Below are positions 32,641 to 45,600 of a stretch of DNA of 64,000 nucleotides, piece by piece (within the stretch, counting starts at the first letter, position 1; each line of letters opens with the position of its first letter). The notes under the pieces were generated by a model, which ran no database searches, had not been told where the DNA came from, and was given only the letters and a program-made list of their open reading frames with translations. The DNA comes from Haemonchus contortus (taxonomy: Eukaryota; Nematoda; Chromadorea; Rhabditida; Trichostrongylidae). The translations under genes were made by a program, and so were the position numbers. The DNA lies in the NCBI GenBank assembly GCA_000469685.2, contig LS997565.1:28938145-29002144 (forward strand), written 5' to 3'.

Positions 32641-33900
32641 GTATAAGCTTTCTTAGGCACGCCCCCTTTTTGCGAACCCCCCCCCCCCCCACTTCAGACT
32701 TCGAACCACATTACTTCTACTACCTCCACACGCATTTTTTTCTAAAACACTTCTGAGGAGACTTAATAGCTTCGATGTAAGCCCCGCCCACTTCAGTGTC
32801 AATCCCGCCCAGTTGTGGAATCCGACCACATTTGTTTTACTACATCTTACCACTTTCTTTCCGCAACCCAGAACGTCTCCGAACAGAGTTGTAAATTTTT
32901 GATCTCAGCCCCGCCCACATTAGTGTCAACCACGCCCACTTCTACATTTGCTCTTTTACACCTTGACCCCTTTTTGCCGCATCCCAGATCGTTTCCGAAC
33001 AGAGTTGTAAATTTTTGATCTAAGCCCCGCCCACATTGGTGCCAACCACGCCCACTTCAAGAATTTGGCCGCATTTGTTCCATTACCTCTAACCACTTTA
33101 TTTCCGCATCCCAGAACGTTTCCGAACAGAGTTGTAAATTTTTGATCTAAGCCCCGCCCACATTGGTGCCAACCACGCCCACTTCAAGAATTGGCCGCAT
33201 TTGTTCCATTATCTCTAACTACTTTATTCCCGCATTCTAGAACGTTTCCGAATAGAGTTGTGAAATTTTGATCTAAGCCCCGCCCACTTTGGTGCCAACC
33301 CCGCCCACTTCGAGAGTTCGGCCACATTTGTTCCTTTACCTCTTACCACTTTTTTCCCGCATTCTAGAACGTTTCCGAACAAAGTTGTAAATTTTTGATC
33401 TAAGCCCCGCCCACATAGGTGCCAGCCACGCCCACTTCTGGGATTTGACCACATTTGCTCTTTTGCACCTTGACACCTTTTTGCCGCATTCTAGAACGTT
33501 TCTGAATAGAGTTGTGAAATTTTGATCTAAGCCCCGCCCACTTTGGTGCCAACCCCGCCCACTTCGAGAGTTCGGCCACATTTGTTCCTTTATCTCTTAC
33601 CACTTTTTTCCCGCATTCTAGAACGTTTCCGAACAAAGTTTTAAATTTTTGATCTAAGCCCCGCCCACATTGGTGCCAGCCACGCCCACTTCTGGGATTT
33701 GACCACATTTGCTCTTTTGCACCTTGACACCTTTTTGTCGCATTCTAGAACGTTTCTGAATAGAGTTGTGAAACTTTGATCTATGCCCCGCCCACTTTGA
33801 TGCCAACCCCGCCCACTTCGAGAATTTGGCCACATTTGTTCCTTTACCTCTTACCACTTTTTTCCCGCATTCTAGAACGTTTCCGAACAAAGTTACACTC
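32640..33900 (+). repeat. 127-bp satellite array, nine units, ending in a 254-bp dimer order
   Basis: The phrase (A)AGCCCCGCCCAC starts units at about 32779, 32906, 33022, 33149, 33275, 33402, 33529, 33656 and 33783. Spacing is 127 bp except for one 116-bp unit and one 126-bp unit. Two subtypes alternate in the last five units: one with GAGAGTTCGGCCACATTTG, the other with TGGGATTTGACCACATTTGC. A C14 run (32677-32690) lies at the left edge. Overlapping minus-strand open frames are by-products of the repeat. Confidence 0.92.
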
Positions 33901-34412
33901 ATTTATGATTAGTAGCTTTCACCTTAACGCACGCCTCGCCCACTGTGGGCGGAGCTTCGCTAAGCTTACGCATGTACAGAACGCATAAGGGCTTGTTCAC
34001 TCTTTTTACTTTTTTCCTGTCCTCTGCGCCTTAATTGAATCAAGTTATGAATACATTTGAAAAGTACCGCCCATTTTGAGAAAGCTCCGCCCACAGCACG
34101 TGGGTCTCCTCCGCCTGGTTTGTTGACCCAATCCTCACCTTTGAACATTTTTCCCCGGTGTCTGGACTTTTTCGAAGCAAAAATAAGATGTTTGACCGTT
34201 GGCACCACTCCGGCACATGCCCCGCCTCCGGTGGGCGGAGCTCCGCAGAGCTTGTATGTGCTCTATTAATTTTGTCCTGGGCTCCACCCATCCCGAACTT
34301 GTCCCGACCTCTAAAGGTGTTTTTTCATGTAAAACCGGATCGTGCGACACACAAACATACATACATACATACATACAAACAGACACACCAAACTTGTGGA
34401 TTATATATAGAG
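33900..34412 (+). repeat. GC-rich repeat fragments ending in a (CATA)n tract and the shared terminal motif
   Basis: GCCCACTGTGGGCGGAGCTTCGC (33938) and CCGGTGGGCGGAGCTCCGC (34226) are two units. (CATA)n lies at 34353-34374. AGACACACCAAACTTGTGGA then TTATATATAG at 34381-34410 is the diverged tail motif. Confidence 0.65.
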
Positions 34413-34419
34413 AGATACC

Positions 34420-34860
34420 AGATCCACCCTTGCGCTAGACCTTTTCCAGCGAATGTACATTCAGAACCATAGCCCAGTTCTTACATTGATTATGTGGAGG
34501 AATGGAATGCAATGAACGCAGAATTTCGGGCACAATATGCTTCATTCCACGGCATAATCTTATGTAGATACAGATGAATTTCTGGCACTAGAAGCGGAGT
34601 TGCCCTCTAGCTTCTAAGAGTGCGACCAGCTCTTGTGCCGTCAGTCGCGGTAGAGCTGGATAGCTGGTAGCACCACTAAGAGCAGTGGACGATTATCAGT
34701 ATCGTTCCACTTGATATCCTAGTGGGCGGGTAAGCCATTTTACAAGGCCAAACTCTGCGCAAAATTTTTTTGCCAACTATCCTTGTAAAAGTGTGCACCG
34801 ATCGCGGTTAATTGCTTTAGCAGGCTTAGGCGAGGTTCAAACGCGGTCAGCTGCTTTTGC
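34420..34860. other. No recognised feature
   Basis: Unique-looking sequence without a repeat match or coding signal. Confidence 0.35.
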
Positions 34861-34941
34861 TAGTTAAAGCGAGTTCAGTGGGGGGCAGGAAAGGCACGAA
34901 TAAGGCATCCGCCACACAACCTCTGACTGTTTGCTTGGAAT

Positions 34942-35459
34942 TTGTTCGATTCCATAAATCGAGATTTTCTCTTCTCGTGGCGATATTGGATCATCAAGTC
35001 GAAGATTCTCGTTAAGACCATGACTGAAAACGAGATTGATAAGGAAATCGAACAAATGTTGTCCTTTGAGAAGAGGGACGATGATGTCACGAGCCTACAA
35101 TCGCAGGTGGCAACGCTGATGGAGCAAGTTCGAGACAAGTTCAAAAGCTCACACAACAAGCGGGCCAGGTAAAATCCTCACTACCCATTGTACAAAATGA
35201 GGTGCAAGCGCTGCAGACGTTGCCAGAGCGAGTCCAACGAGAGATATGGAAGGACAATAGAACACGGGCAGCGTCAAAGAACCGTGATGAAGTTGCTCTG
35301 ACAGTCTCAGAAACTGCAAGTGGCAGCTCTTTCTTTGATTTACATCCACCCACACTATCGAGTAGACTCCTTTCAACTAACGGTATCTGGCTCTTCAGGC
35401 TATTCCTTCTCTTGGCCTGCTTCTCCCACAACCTCGTGCAGTCAATAACTTACAGGTAA
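34942..35459 (+). pseudogene. Unrecognised coiled-coil-like open frame, possible retroelement gag fragment
   Basis: 34942-35172 encodes a highly charged helix-prone segment (MTENEIDKEIEQMLSFEKRD, then SLQSQVATLMEQVRDKF) ending in a KRAR basic patch. It is followed by a possible donor (AGGTAAAA, 35168). A second frame, 35202-35459, continues in similar charged style. No family is recognised. The charged coiled-coil followed by basic residues suggests a gag-like piece, but a host exon is equally possible. Confidence 0.3.
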
Positions 35460-36611
35460 TTTCCGTCCTGTTCTAGTGTCGTGCTACAGTTAACCTTGAC
35501 CGGATGAGGTGTTGCTTTCCAGAAGGCAAATCCATCCCTAGCATAGTGAAGATCGTGTTCAAAGTCTTGTGCCTATGACTGTGTCGTGCCTATCCGATTA
35601 AATGAGTGACAGATTCATTCGACGCATGCAGAAACAGGACAACGGAGAATTCCTTTTCCGTGCAGACGATGTCCAGGTGGTCGTTCACTTGGAATTTCTT
35701 TGTTTTGCAGTTTTTTTCTTCTCCAGCTTGACAACTTCTCTAGATGGGTATTGTGTTTGTTCGAATTAATGACTATCATTGTGTTGTTTGAATATGCAGC
35801 ATATAAATAGAGACGTTTCACAGAAAACGCTGCGAACGCCAGAAATTCATTGCCTATGAGCTCATCGACGAAATGAGGGTTAATCAGTTGACGGGAAATA
35901 AGCTCCTCGTATTTGAAAATAACACATCGAAGCACCACAAAGAACACAAAATAGCAAAAGCCGTTACCTCGCGCTTCCTGTGTACCTATTCTGTGGCAGT
36001 AAACCCATCCACAAACAACGGGGTCCTCGAGACTCTTCAGAGTCAAATGGACGTGAACAGTAGACCAGAGATACATGGACGACTATCCTATATTTCCGTT
36101 CCGCACTGCATGCATTCTTAGTCCATAAATAGCGCCTAGTTGGTCAGATTCTTTTGTCATCTCAACTTCTACTATGTGTAATTATAATAGAACACATTTC
36201 TCGTGCTGCCTCTATGCGACAGTTTAACTTTAGGTCCTGAAAAAATACCAGTGCCTGAGTTGGATGGCGAACTTTTTTAAGAAGATCAAAAAAACAAAAT
36301 TCAGCAAGTGTGGAATCATAATAGGTTTGCGATGTTTGCCTGGTGAGCGAGAGAACTCAATAGCATTTCAAAATTACCTTTACTGCATTCTATGTTGGAA
36401 GTTCTGTTAATTTGTGTACTCAACTACCATCGCGCCCACATACGTGGCATCATTGCATTTCTTCGTGAAGTCGTTTGGGTTATCAGACTCGAGCGTAAAT
36501 AACTTAAAGTAAAAGATAGTAACTATTTCTCACTATCGCTGATTCTCCATGACAGGCTGGTCGGTTATATTCTGTTTGGCAGATCTCAGATTTTAGATGC
36601 GTGAATTCTAG
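35460..36611. other. Region upstream of the ABCG gene; first exon not identified
   Basis: The ABCG exon at 36612 needs an upstream exon ending with one base of a split codon. No matching short exon with an ATG was recognised here. A 153-codon minus frame (35615-36076) has no family signature and no splice support. Confidence 0.35.
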
Positions 36612-39600
36612 GCGTATCTATCTCTTCCGAGCAACTGGTTTCCATCCAATGGAAGAATGTGAAGGTAGAAACGAAGAGTGGTCGACAGATACTGCAAGAC
36701 GTCAGCGGAATCGCTGTTCCTAGAGAAATGATTGCTCTCATGGGTGCCAGGTACATAGCAGACAACTCATGACAAATCAACACTTTACTTATGCCTTCGT
36801 TTCAGTGGAACAGGCAAAACAACTTTGTTGAATACACTATTGCAACGGAATCTTGGCGGTCTAAGCGTTGAAGGCACGGTGTTGGTAAATGGACAAAACA
36901 TTGGGAGAGGAGTGACCAATGTATCGGCCTACGTGCAACAGGAAGATCTGTTTGTAGGCACTCTCACGGTAACAATATCTCTGTGGTTTCCAATAGATTA
37001 TATGCATCCTCTTCCTTCTTATATATAAAGCAGTAACTTGGTTTGTCGGTTTGTCGGTATGTCGGTATGTCTGTATGTCGGTATGTCGGTATGTCGGTTT
37101 GTCGGTCTGTCCGTCCGGGTTGCTTCATGATTATGATAAACATAGTGATATGGAAAACTTATCCTACTTCATATAATTCGCTAAGTGTGTCTGTTGGTGT
37201 GTCGGTGTGTTTGTGGGTGTGTGTGTTTGTTTGTTTGTTTGTTTGTGTGTGTGTCGGTGTGTGTGTCTGACCGGAAATCCATAATTTCTGTCCCCGTGGA
37301 CCTAGAGCGTTCAAATTTGGTAGGAGTAAAGGGGCAGGACGGGAACACCTCCGGTAAGTGGCAGGACCGTTCACAGGGAGCGAGGCGTGCACGATAAAAA
37401 TTTTAGGGCGCAAATTCATAACTCCAGTCCCCGTGGACCTGGAGCGTTCAAACTTGGTAGGAGCACAGGCGACAGGACGGGAACACTTATGGTGGGGGGC
37501 AGGACCAGAATCCGTGCACAGAGGGCGGGATTTTGCCCGAAATAGTCAATTAGGCCCTAGGTCCTTCAAACTTGGCAGGAGTACAGGCGGCAGGATGAGA
37601 ACATTTATCGTAAGTGGGAGGACCGGACCCCGCTCATAGAAGGCGAGGTTACGCCAAAATTTTCAGTTTGGCACTAGGGCGTTCAAACTTGATAGCAGGC
37701 AGGCGGCAGTATGGGAGCACTCATGATGAGTAGTAGGGCCGGACTCCGCCCCCGAGGGACGGGTTTCCGCGAAATAAATGAGTGGAAATCCATAACTCCT
37801 GATCCCGTGAACTTGGAGAGCAAAATCAGTAGAAGGAGGCAGGATGGAAACACTGTCAATAGAAGAGGCCTCAGAGAAGAAGATCCACTCACCAATCACT
37901 TCCTAGCCCCTTTGTTATTTATGATCTAGCTTTGACTTTTTGATATGTTTAATTTGACAAGAAGGGTAAGTGGTGTGATTATAAGGAAATGAATTTGGTT
38001 CACTTCTTGCTACTAGATTACGACCGCTACCCAGCAGAGTTTGCGATTAGGTGAGAGATCACGGTTTCTCTTTGCTTTAATATCATTCTTAGCAAAATTT
38101 ATCCGACCGCTAATAATGTTGGGTTCACAGTTAATTATGTATCCGTAGAGAAAGGGAGGTACATCTTTCAAGGCATTTGATAGTCTATACTCTCGCTCAG
38201 CGAAAAAGCAAAACAACATATTAAAAAGGGGGAATTTCATTAATTCGATATTCTTCGGGCAAAGTCCCTTTGCCCCAGGAAGGAGGAGAGCCCTTGATGA
38301 TGGCATTGAGGAACATTGATGGTAGCTAATAGTAGCCTCAATCGCGGCGAAGTCTCTGAATAGTATTTTTCGCTGAATAATCGCTTTTGTGATATTATAC
38401 GATGTTCTATTCGGACACAGCGAAGATGGCTTACAGGAAAAATCGCTCCCAATTCGGAGCTAATTCTTAGGGTGTAGAGCTTTCTAAAAAAAGGAGAATC
38501 CGAATTATTATTTACGCATAGCAAATTTCTCACAGGGAGAAGGAGCGCCCGGCGTAGTCGGGCGAACCCGTAAGAAGGAGGAGAGCCTGGCGTTAGCCGG
38601 GCGATCCGACTTTTGTAAATAAAATAAGTTCCTTCCATCATTAATATCCGCTTTCCAGGTCCGTGCTGAATCACTACCTCCCCAATCCCCAACAATCAAT
38701 TTGTACTCTTGCCATTTCTTTACCCGAATACACTGGTATCTATATAAATCAGGAAGCGATCACAAGGTTGAGGATAACAGCTTGCTCCAGAGAAGCAGAA
38801 GAAAGTTACCATTCTGCGCCACTAAGCTAATATCAGACATGTTCTAAGGAGCAGAAATCGAGGATAAGCTGTTGAAAAATGACGCGCATATACCCGACAT
38901 TTATAGCTGCAAGTGTACCGCCTTGCATGCACGAAAGCAAAGACCTGCTAGGACCTTATAGCTTCAATGAGTTTCAGGTTAGGGAGATAGCACACCCTTA
39001 AACGCCCGTCTCAAATTTTAGCCATCGCCACTGCTCACTGCTCCTAAAGATCTGTGCCAGAAACTTGTGCCCGCTTCACACTTGAAACCAGGCAGAGTTG
39101 TCCTATATTGGGTTTATACGTGCTAGAACTAGAATAAGGAGCTCGAAAAGATGAAGATCTCTGCTTTCCCATGCAATAAAAGCTGAAATTACATCGCAGA
39201 GATAGTTTGTTATTCATATGGGCTTTTCAATTTCTGAATTCTGACCCGATTGATGAGGTTATGAAGGAAAGTCTCGTGTCCTCATAGCTCCATAATCTCT
39301 TGATAACCACTTCATTAGATAAACGAGAATTCCAGTCATTTGCTCACCCCTAAGCCGTCATAATTCAGGTGAGAGAACACCTCATGGTTCAAGCCAAAAT
39401 AAAACTTCCATCTACATTCACAACGGCCATGCGAATCGCCAGAGTTGAGGAGGTAACTTGAGAAAATCTTTTGAGGCCTTCACCTGACCTAGACGTTGGA
39501 TGAAAAAGGGAATGAGACTCACGCACCTCTACAGACACTGGTGAAAGTAATTTCTAGGTTGTAAAAGATATGCTTCTTGAAGGAACGCAATCCTCTCGTA

Positions 39601-42600
39601 TTGGTGTTCCCGGTATCGTTAAAGGAATATCAGGTGAGTAAATATAATGCATTGCAACTTTCAGGTGAAACGCCTTCCGTATCTTAGGATTCGAATATTT
39701 CAGCGCCAAGGTTTCAGGCATACCTGGTTCAACTTTAAAGCAACATAAATTACAACAGAAACCAACGAGTATTCCACTCATAAACAAAACATTGTTACGA
39801 TAGCGACATTATGCTTATAAAGAAAACTACGGGATCGGGAAGTGAATCTTCTTCTAAAGGGACACTTTCACGTATATATGCAAAAAATCACAAATGGCTT
39901 CGAAATGCTGTGATAGTTGACATCTTCTTTTCCATCACCCATATTGTTCGGCTCACCCCACCTAGATGTGATGGAATCGAGTGTGGTTGAGGTAAACTAC
40001 CGTGTCTACCTCGTTGAAATTATACCATCATGCGCACAGCGATCCAAGTCAGTCCAGCATGTGAAGGAAGGATAGTTGTCGCGCCGTCAGGGTCGCCCTG
40101 TCGAGCGCCCGTTCCATCGGTGGATCGCTAGGGCTGGCGGTTGGGACGGCGTGATGATGACCGGAGTCTTACGCGCGCTTGCATGATCTGCACCCTCTGC
40201 CTGTTAGGCCTTACGGCCCCGGTGTCTAAGCCAGGTACCTCGGGTTGGGAAAAGGCATTAAAATATTCATGCAAATATAACCACACTCAGCCTACGGTCC
40301 AGGTACGATTTTGGCTGATCCTCATCCGAGCCCATCCAAGTCATTCCATCTCTTTTCGGCAGTGCAGCTCCAAGGTCCTTTGGTTGCGGACAATTCATCC
40401 AGGTATTTTCAGCTTGCTCCATACTACGCAGCGATGACACCACTCAAGGATGGCAATAATGTGGCGCTACGAACCATCGGAGGCTGCGTCGGTGATGTTG
40501 ACGTCGAATTGTGCCAGGAGATGTCGAAGGCAGGCGGTTGCGACGTCGACGACGGCGACGAATGATGAGGCAAACGTCGCATAGGGGTAGAGTCCACTGC
40601 CACATGGCAAACTCTAGCTCCCTGCAGCTTACTGTGCCTTTCCCGGCGGGACTACGCCAAGCCGTCCTTGAGCCGCCCACGCCAAGCCGTCCTTTAAGCC
40701 GTCCGGACGGCACGACAATAGTCCTCACACTATCCTAGATCGCCACACAGGCGATGACCTGGATGATGCAGTAATCACTGTAGCTAATGCATTCAGTGGT
40801 GCTGGTTCTGCACAAAAGGATCATTGATACCGATCCCTTTCGTAAACATCGGCTTCGTTAGGTCCAGCTACAAGCCGATTTCCCCACAAGTCTTGATAGT
40901 CGTCATTCGGATGATATCGTCCTGCCAAATCCTCTTTACATTGACTATGAGTTCTTTGAGGAATGGAGAGGTCCTGTTTCTGATATTGTTGAAGTTCAAA
41001 GGCAGCCTCATCTTTGACTGGGAATTTCCTGATTGCTTAATGCTTGAATTACAGCTACTGTCTTTGAATCATTGCGATAAAGTGGATGTAATCGATTGTG
41101 CCGAAACCTCTTTGAGACGGGCTTCTCCAATGATGTTGTGAAAGTTCGTAGATCACAGGAGGAAGGCAAATCCGGCAATACTTGCCTATATTGTTCATCC
41201 GATCCTTCTTATACAGCAATTCGGCTTCGCAACTTTCACTGATGTGGGCACTTTGCACTCCGGCATGTTCTGCATGAAGAACCTAGCCTTGTAACGTTCG
41301 CTGTTCAAGGCCTCCTTGATGTTCTCAAGCCGGATGCCGTAAAACTCTTCATCAACACGATGCCCTCTCGAATTTTGAAATGGAGAATTGGAAGAACGGC
41401 ATATCTGTCCTGCCCAAAATGATAGGTAGGCCGGAATAGTTAACCTTCGAAGCGATCCGCGAAGTCAAAGATGACGTTCTCCACTGCTCTCCGAAATACA
41501 GTGACTAATCGATAAGGACAATAAGGGGGGAGTCGAGTTGGTCGTGATTAACGAAATTCTGGCGTACATTGCAGATGTCCTTCTCAGGCAGCACTGATCG
41601 GATTCACGTCTACTCCCTTTATTGTTTTTCTTGATAGCTTCACAAGCTCGGATAATAGCTGGAGATTGCCTGCAGCTCGCGTGATTCCATGCTGGCGCAG
41701 CAGGTCAAGCGTAATCGAAGGGAGGCTTCTCTTTGCATTTTGTAGACTATTCTCTACCGCGATCTGAAGATGTTGCTAACGGAATACTTCTATAAATTAA
41801 CAAGTGAAGCGAAGTTATCTCACTGGTCACGGTCTTCGACTTTCTTTTTTCTTCTCCCCATATAACATTGAATAGATATCTAAGTTTATCGATAGAGTTT
41901 GAACACTTATTTACAAGTTCAGGAATTAGATCTGCCAATAAGTCCGCCAAGAAAGATGTGAGCTTCCGAAGTTCGCTCACTCGAAGCAGGAGAGCAAATT
42001 TCAAATTTTTTGGAGATCAAGCAAATTTTCAGCCCCCATAACTTTTTAAGGAAAACCATTTAGCAGTTTTAATTTCCATTTTCGTAAATAACATTCAAAA
42101 CTCTATCAATTTATCTAGGTCTCCAACCAACGGTAAGTAGACTACCCCTCCGTGGTAAGTGCCAGTGAAGCGAAAGATTTGCACTAGTCAGCGTTATCTT
42201 CACTTTGAGCTGACTGCCGTGGAGCGAGTGTAATTCGTATGCCCGCTGACAAGTGCGACGAACTCGCTCGACAAAGGTCGCGAGCTGACGAGCCGTGTGC
42301 GGCTGCGGCGTGACTTAGTTTCGACGAACGCGCGAAGCGCACCCTTAGTAACCACCATGGCTCATCTGAAGAGGGAGAACACTAACACTACACCAAGGGG
42401 ACCCTAAGCGCCATTGCGGCGCGGGAGACGTGCATTGCGTGCGTTCGAGGGCGCGCGCGGCAACTTCCGAAGCCAAGTTCGTGACGATTTGTACGACTCT
42501 GACGCACATTTTCGGGGGCAGAAACTTGAAGAAGAGTACTTAGTAGGGTCAGATGAACCTTCTCAGCCACTCCATTTCGAATTCGGGCCCAAATGATAGG

Positions 42601-45600
42601 TGCTAAAGTCGTTCAGATCGTTACGAACTTAGCCGCGCAATCTGCCGCGCGCATCCTCAGACGCATTGAGTTTTTAAGCTTGTAAACAGCACTTCAAACT
42701 CTAACGATATACCTAGGTCTTTATGCAAGGTTCCATGGAAAGTTGAAAACCTTGCTGGCAAGTTTGAATTTCCACCCAGAACTATATAATCAATATGTGA
42801 AACTTGCAGGCTTAGATTTTTGGCAGCGTTATTGAAGGAAAGCTTTTGTTCCATAAGGTTTTAATGAGACTCCACGAAGGAGGGTCTCATTCGCTACTAC
42901 TATAAGCCTCAACATAATGGATCTCGCCAAATCATGAGTAGAGCAGGTTTTGTTCCTACAAAAGGATGCTGCCAGATTTTTCAGGAGGCGAAATGAAACG
43001 ACTCGCGTTCGCATCGGAGATGCTCAGCAATCCACCGATTTTGTTTTGCGATGAGCCGACCAGTGGATTGGACTCGTACATGGCCGAACTCGTTGTCACA
43101 GTAATTTACCATTTAAAGATATGCTTCAGCACTGCCGCTCCTTGCGTTGATAAGATCCTTTTTTTGTGATGGATCTTTAAAAATAGTTTGACTTGTCCTT
43201 AAATGATTTTCGGTCCGTTATCAGGCTGAAGTATGCTACAGTAGAATGGATTTCTTTATTGGTAGGGGTCAAACCATGTCATCTACCGCACAATCAGGCT
43301 GTCAAACCTTAAGAAGGTCCTAGTTCGTACACTGCATGGTAGTCTGCGCTACTTGCAACTTGTAGATTTCTGCAATGGAAGTCCCAGCCCATGGAGCCCA
43401 TGGAACAGTCTGCATTCCCACTCACACGAAGTCTGATCTGAGGAACTTTTACTGTAGGGTTGAATCATCGGGAAGTGGGTGCTCTCCGACATAAACCTAT
43501 TTATAAGTATTTTTTTCTTCCTCGAAAATTCGGACCAGATCAGATGTGCCTGCCAATGGAACTATTAAGTTGATGCATAATTATTGCGGATTTTTTCGCG
43601 GCTCTTTTTCTCTTGGTAGAATTCGAATATTGAGTTCGGGTTTTTTTCTAAAAATGATCTACTTGATTTCCTCTACAAGAATATACTCAAAAAACCAAAG
43701 CGAAGAAGTTTTATCCTTGGGGGCGATCCACGCCTTGACATCGGCCATCAAGTCATCCAAATCGACGTAACTTCTATTCTCTAGCCTTTTTTCGATGTAC
43801 GGTTGACGAGATAATCCATAGAAGTTTCTGCTGGTGCACATGGCAGATTCAGGGACCGATCCCATTTCTTGGTTGGCTCTGGCTGATTGCTCGATCGCCG
43901 AAAAGTTACTGAGATCGCGGAATGACTGTGCCACCTTCCAATCTTTCTCGAAGTAGTTAAGCCTAATTACGCGAATATGCGGATGGTTTCTTAAGTATAT
44001 TCTTGTAGAGAAAATCAAGTAGATCATTTCTAGAAAAAACCCGAACTCAATATTCAAATTCTATCGAGAGAAAAAAAGTCGCGAAAAAATCCGCAATAAT
44101 TATGCATCAACCAAATAGAACAGATGCGATAGGGATGGAGGCTAAGCAAGCAGATAAAATGGCTATTAGACGAGCAAATCATTCACATGACGGACAACAC
44201 AGAATAGTCGTAGTGCCGCTCTTCTCTTCATCCATGCGATGTTCTCGTTTTGCCAGAAGAATCCGTGCGACCAACCATTTCCGACTTTTAATTTTGATGT
44301 CACAGAGATTGGAGTCGCTAGCTGGTGATCGAGGAAAGACGATTATTTGCACGATCAAACAGCCATCGTCAGAAGTTTTCAGATTATTTGACAAGGTCTG
44401 GTTGAAGTCGTTCAACAATGCACGCAACAATTCTTTAAATTTCAGGTGGTATTCCTCGCTGAAGGCCGAGTGGCCTTTCACGGTGCCCCAGATGAAGCGG
44501 TTACATTCTTCGCAAAATGTGGATTCATGCTTCCGGACCACACAAACCCAGCAGATCATTTCACAGATGTAATGCTACTTACAAACTTGATCCACGAAAC
44601 TCACATGAGTCCTAGTACCGAATTGATTGCGTCCAAAGAGTTCAATACTCAAATTCTCATCGGCATTAATGCGACGGAAACTCTTGATCGCTCATGAGTC
44701 ACTCGAGTGAATGAACATAGTAGCCAAAGGAACAAATCAGCTTTTAGGGATGTAAACTCCACTAAAAAAATTCCAGGTTTTGGCTATATGGCCGGGCAAG
44801 GAGGAAGAGTGCAAGGAGAGAGCGAATAGGATATGCGAAGAGGTATTATATTCCTTTTTCCAGGAGGAAAGGGATTTCAGTCTCGGGGAGTCTTTCTATT
44901 GTTTTTTTTTGCAGTATGCTAACTCACACTATGCTAAGGAACTAGATTCGTTGATGAGGGCCGCTGAGCAACCTCGATCGCTAAGACCCCATCGTGGGCC
45001 TGGCTTGTTTCGACTTATCAGTGCACTATTCGTGAGGTGTTTATTTTTCTACATTAGTTTTTTTCACTACCGAACTTCCAATGATCACCTCTTCTGCACA
45101 TTTGCATGGGAAACAGGTAGAAAAAAGATGTCTTTCGGAAATCTGCTATAACTGATGGGAACGGACTATTGGGGGCTGGGACTGGGTTCGCTTTGTTAGT
45201 GAAAATGTATTACGTGATTAGTGGGAGCGTGCCATTTTGAAGAGTAATAAAAGGTGGTAAGAGTTTGTAAATGATTGATGAGAGAAGCTGTCAAAAGCGA
45301 CGAGGACCGGGAAAGTGTCATAGAAGGCAATGACCACTGAGTCAATTTTGCCCTTTAGGTGAATAATGGAAATTTCACACTCTTAAGAACGATGGGGGAT
45401 TTATCTAATCGTAGATGGTCGGTGGCAGTGTCCTACAACAAATGGAATTGCTTTGGGATCACTTCCTCCTTCCATATGATAGCAAAGTATTGCTACTTCA
45501 ATGTGTGATTAGGATGACAAAATCGAAGATAACGGGGTAAACAAAATGATAACAGGTGATTAATCCTGGTAAGGGCTCCTAGAAGATTTTAGTAATGTAA

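Noticed and set aside
32653..33902. Several overlapping minus-strand frames of 64-102 codons with a repeated SGRGWH / WAGLRSK pattern
   Set aside because: They repeat with the satellite and shift frame from unit to unit (127 is not a multiple of 3). This is not a repetitive protein.
35615..36076. A 153-codon open frame on the minus strand, the longest simple frame between the two genes
   Set aside because: No domain, signal or repeat motif could be read, no splice context, and nothing supports expression. Kept only as an unrecognised frame.
36552..36611. ATG at 36549 or 36595 as start of the ABCG gene
   Set aside because: Both frames meet stops before or at the acceptor of the first recognised exon (TAG at 36592-36594 and 36609-36611), and phase requires an upstream exon ending in one extra base.
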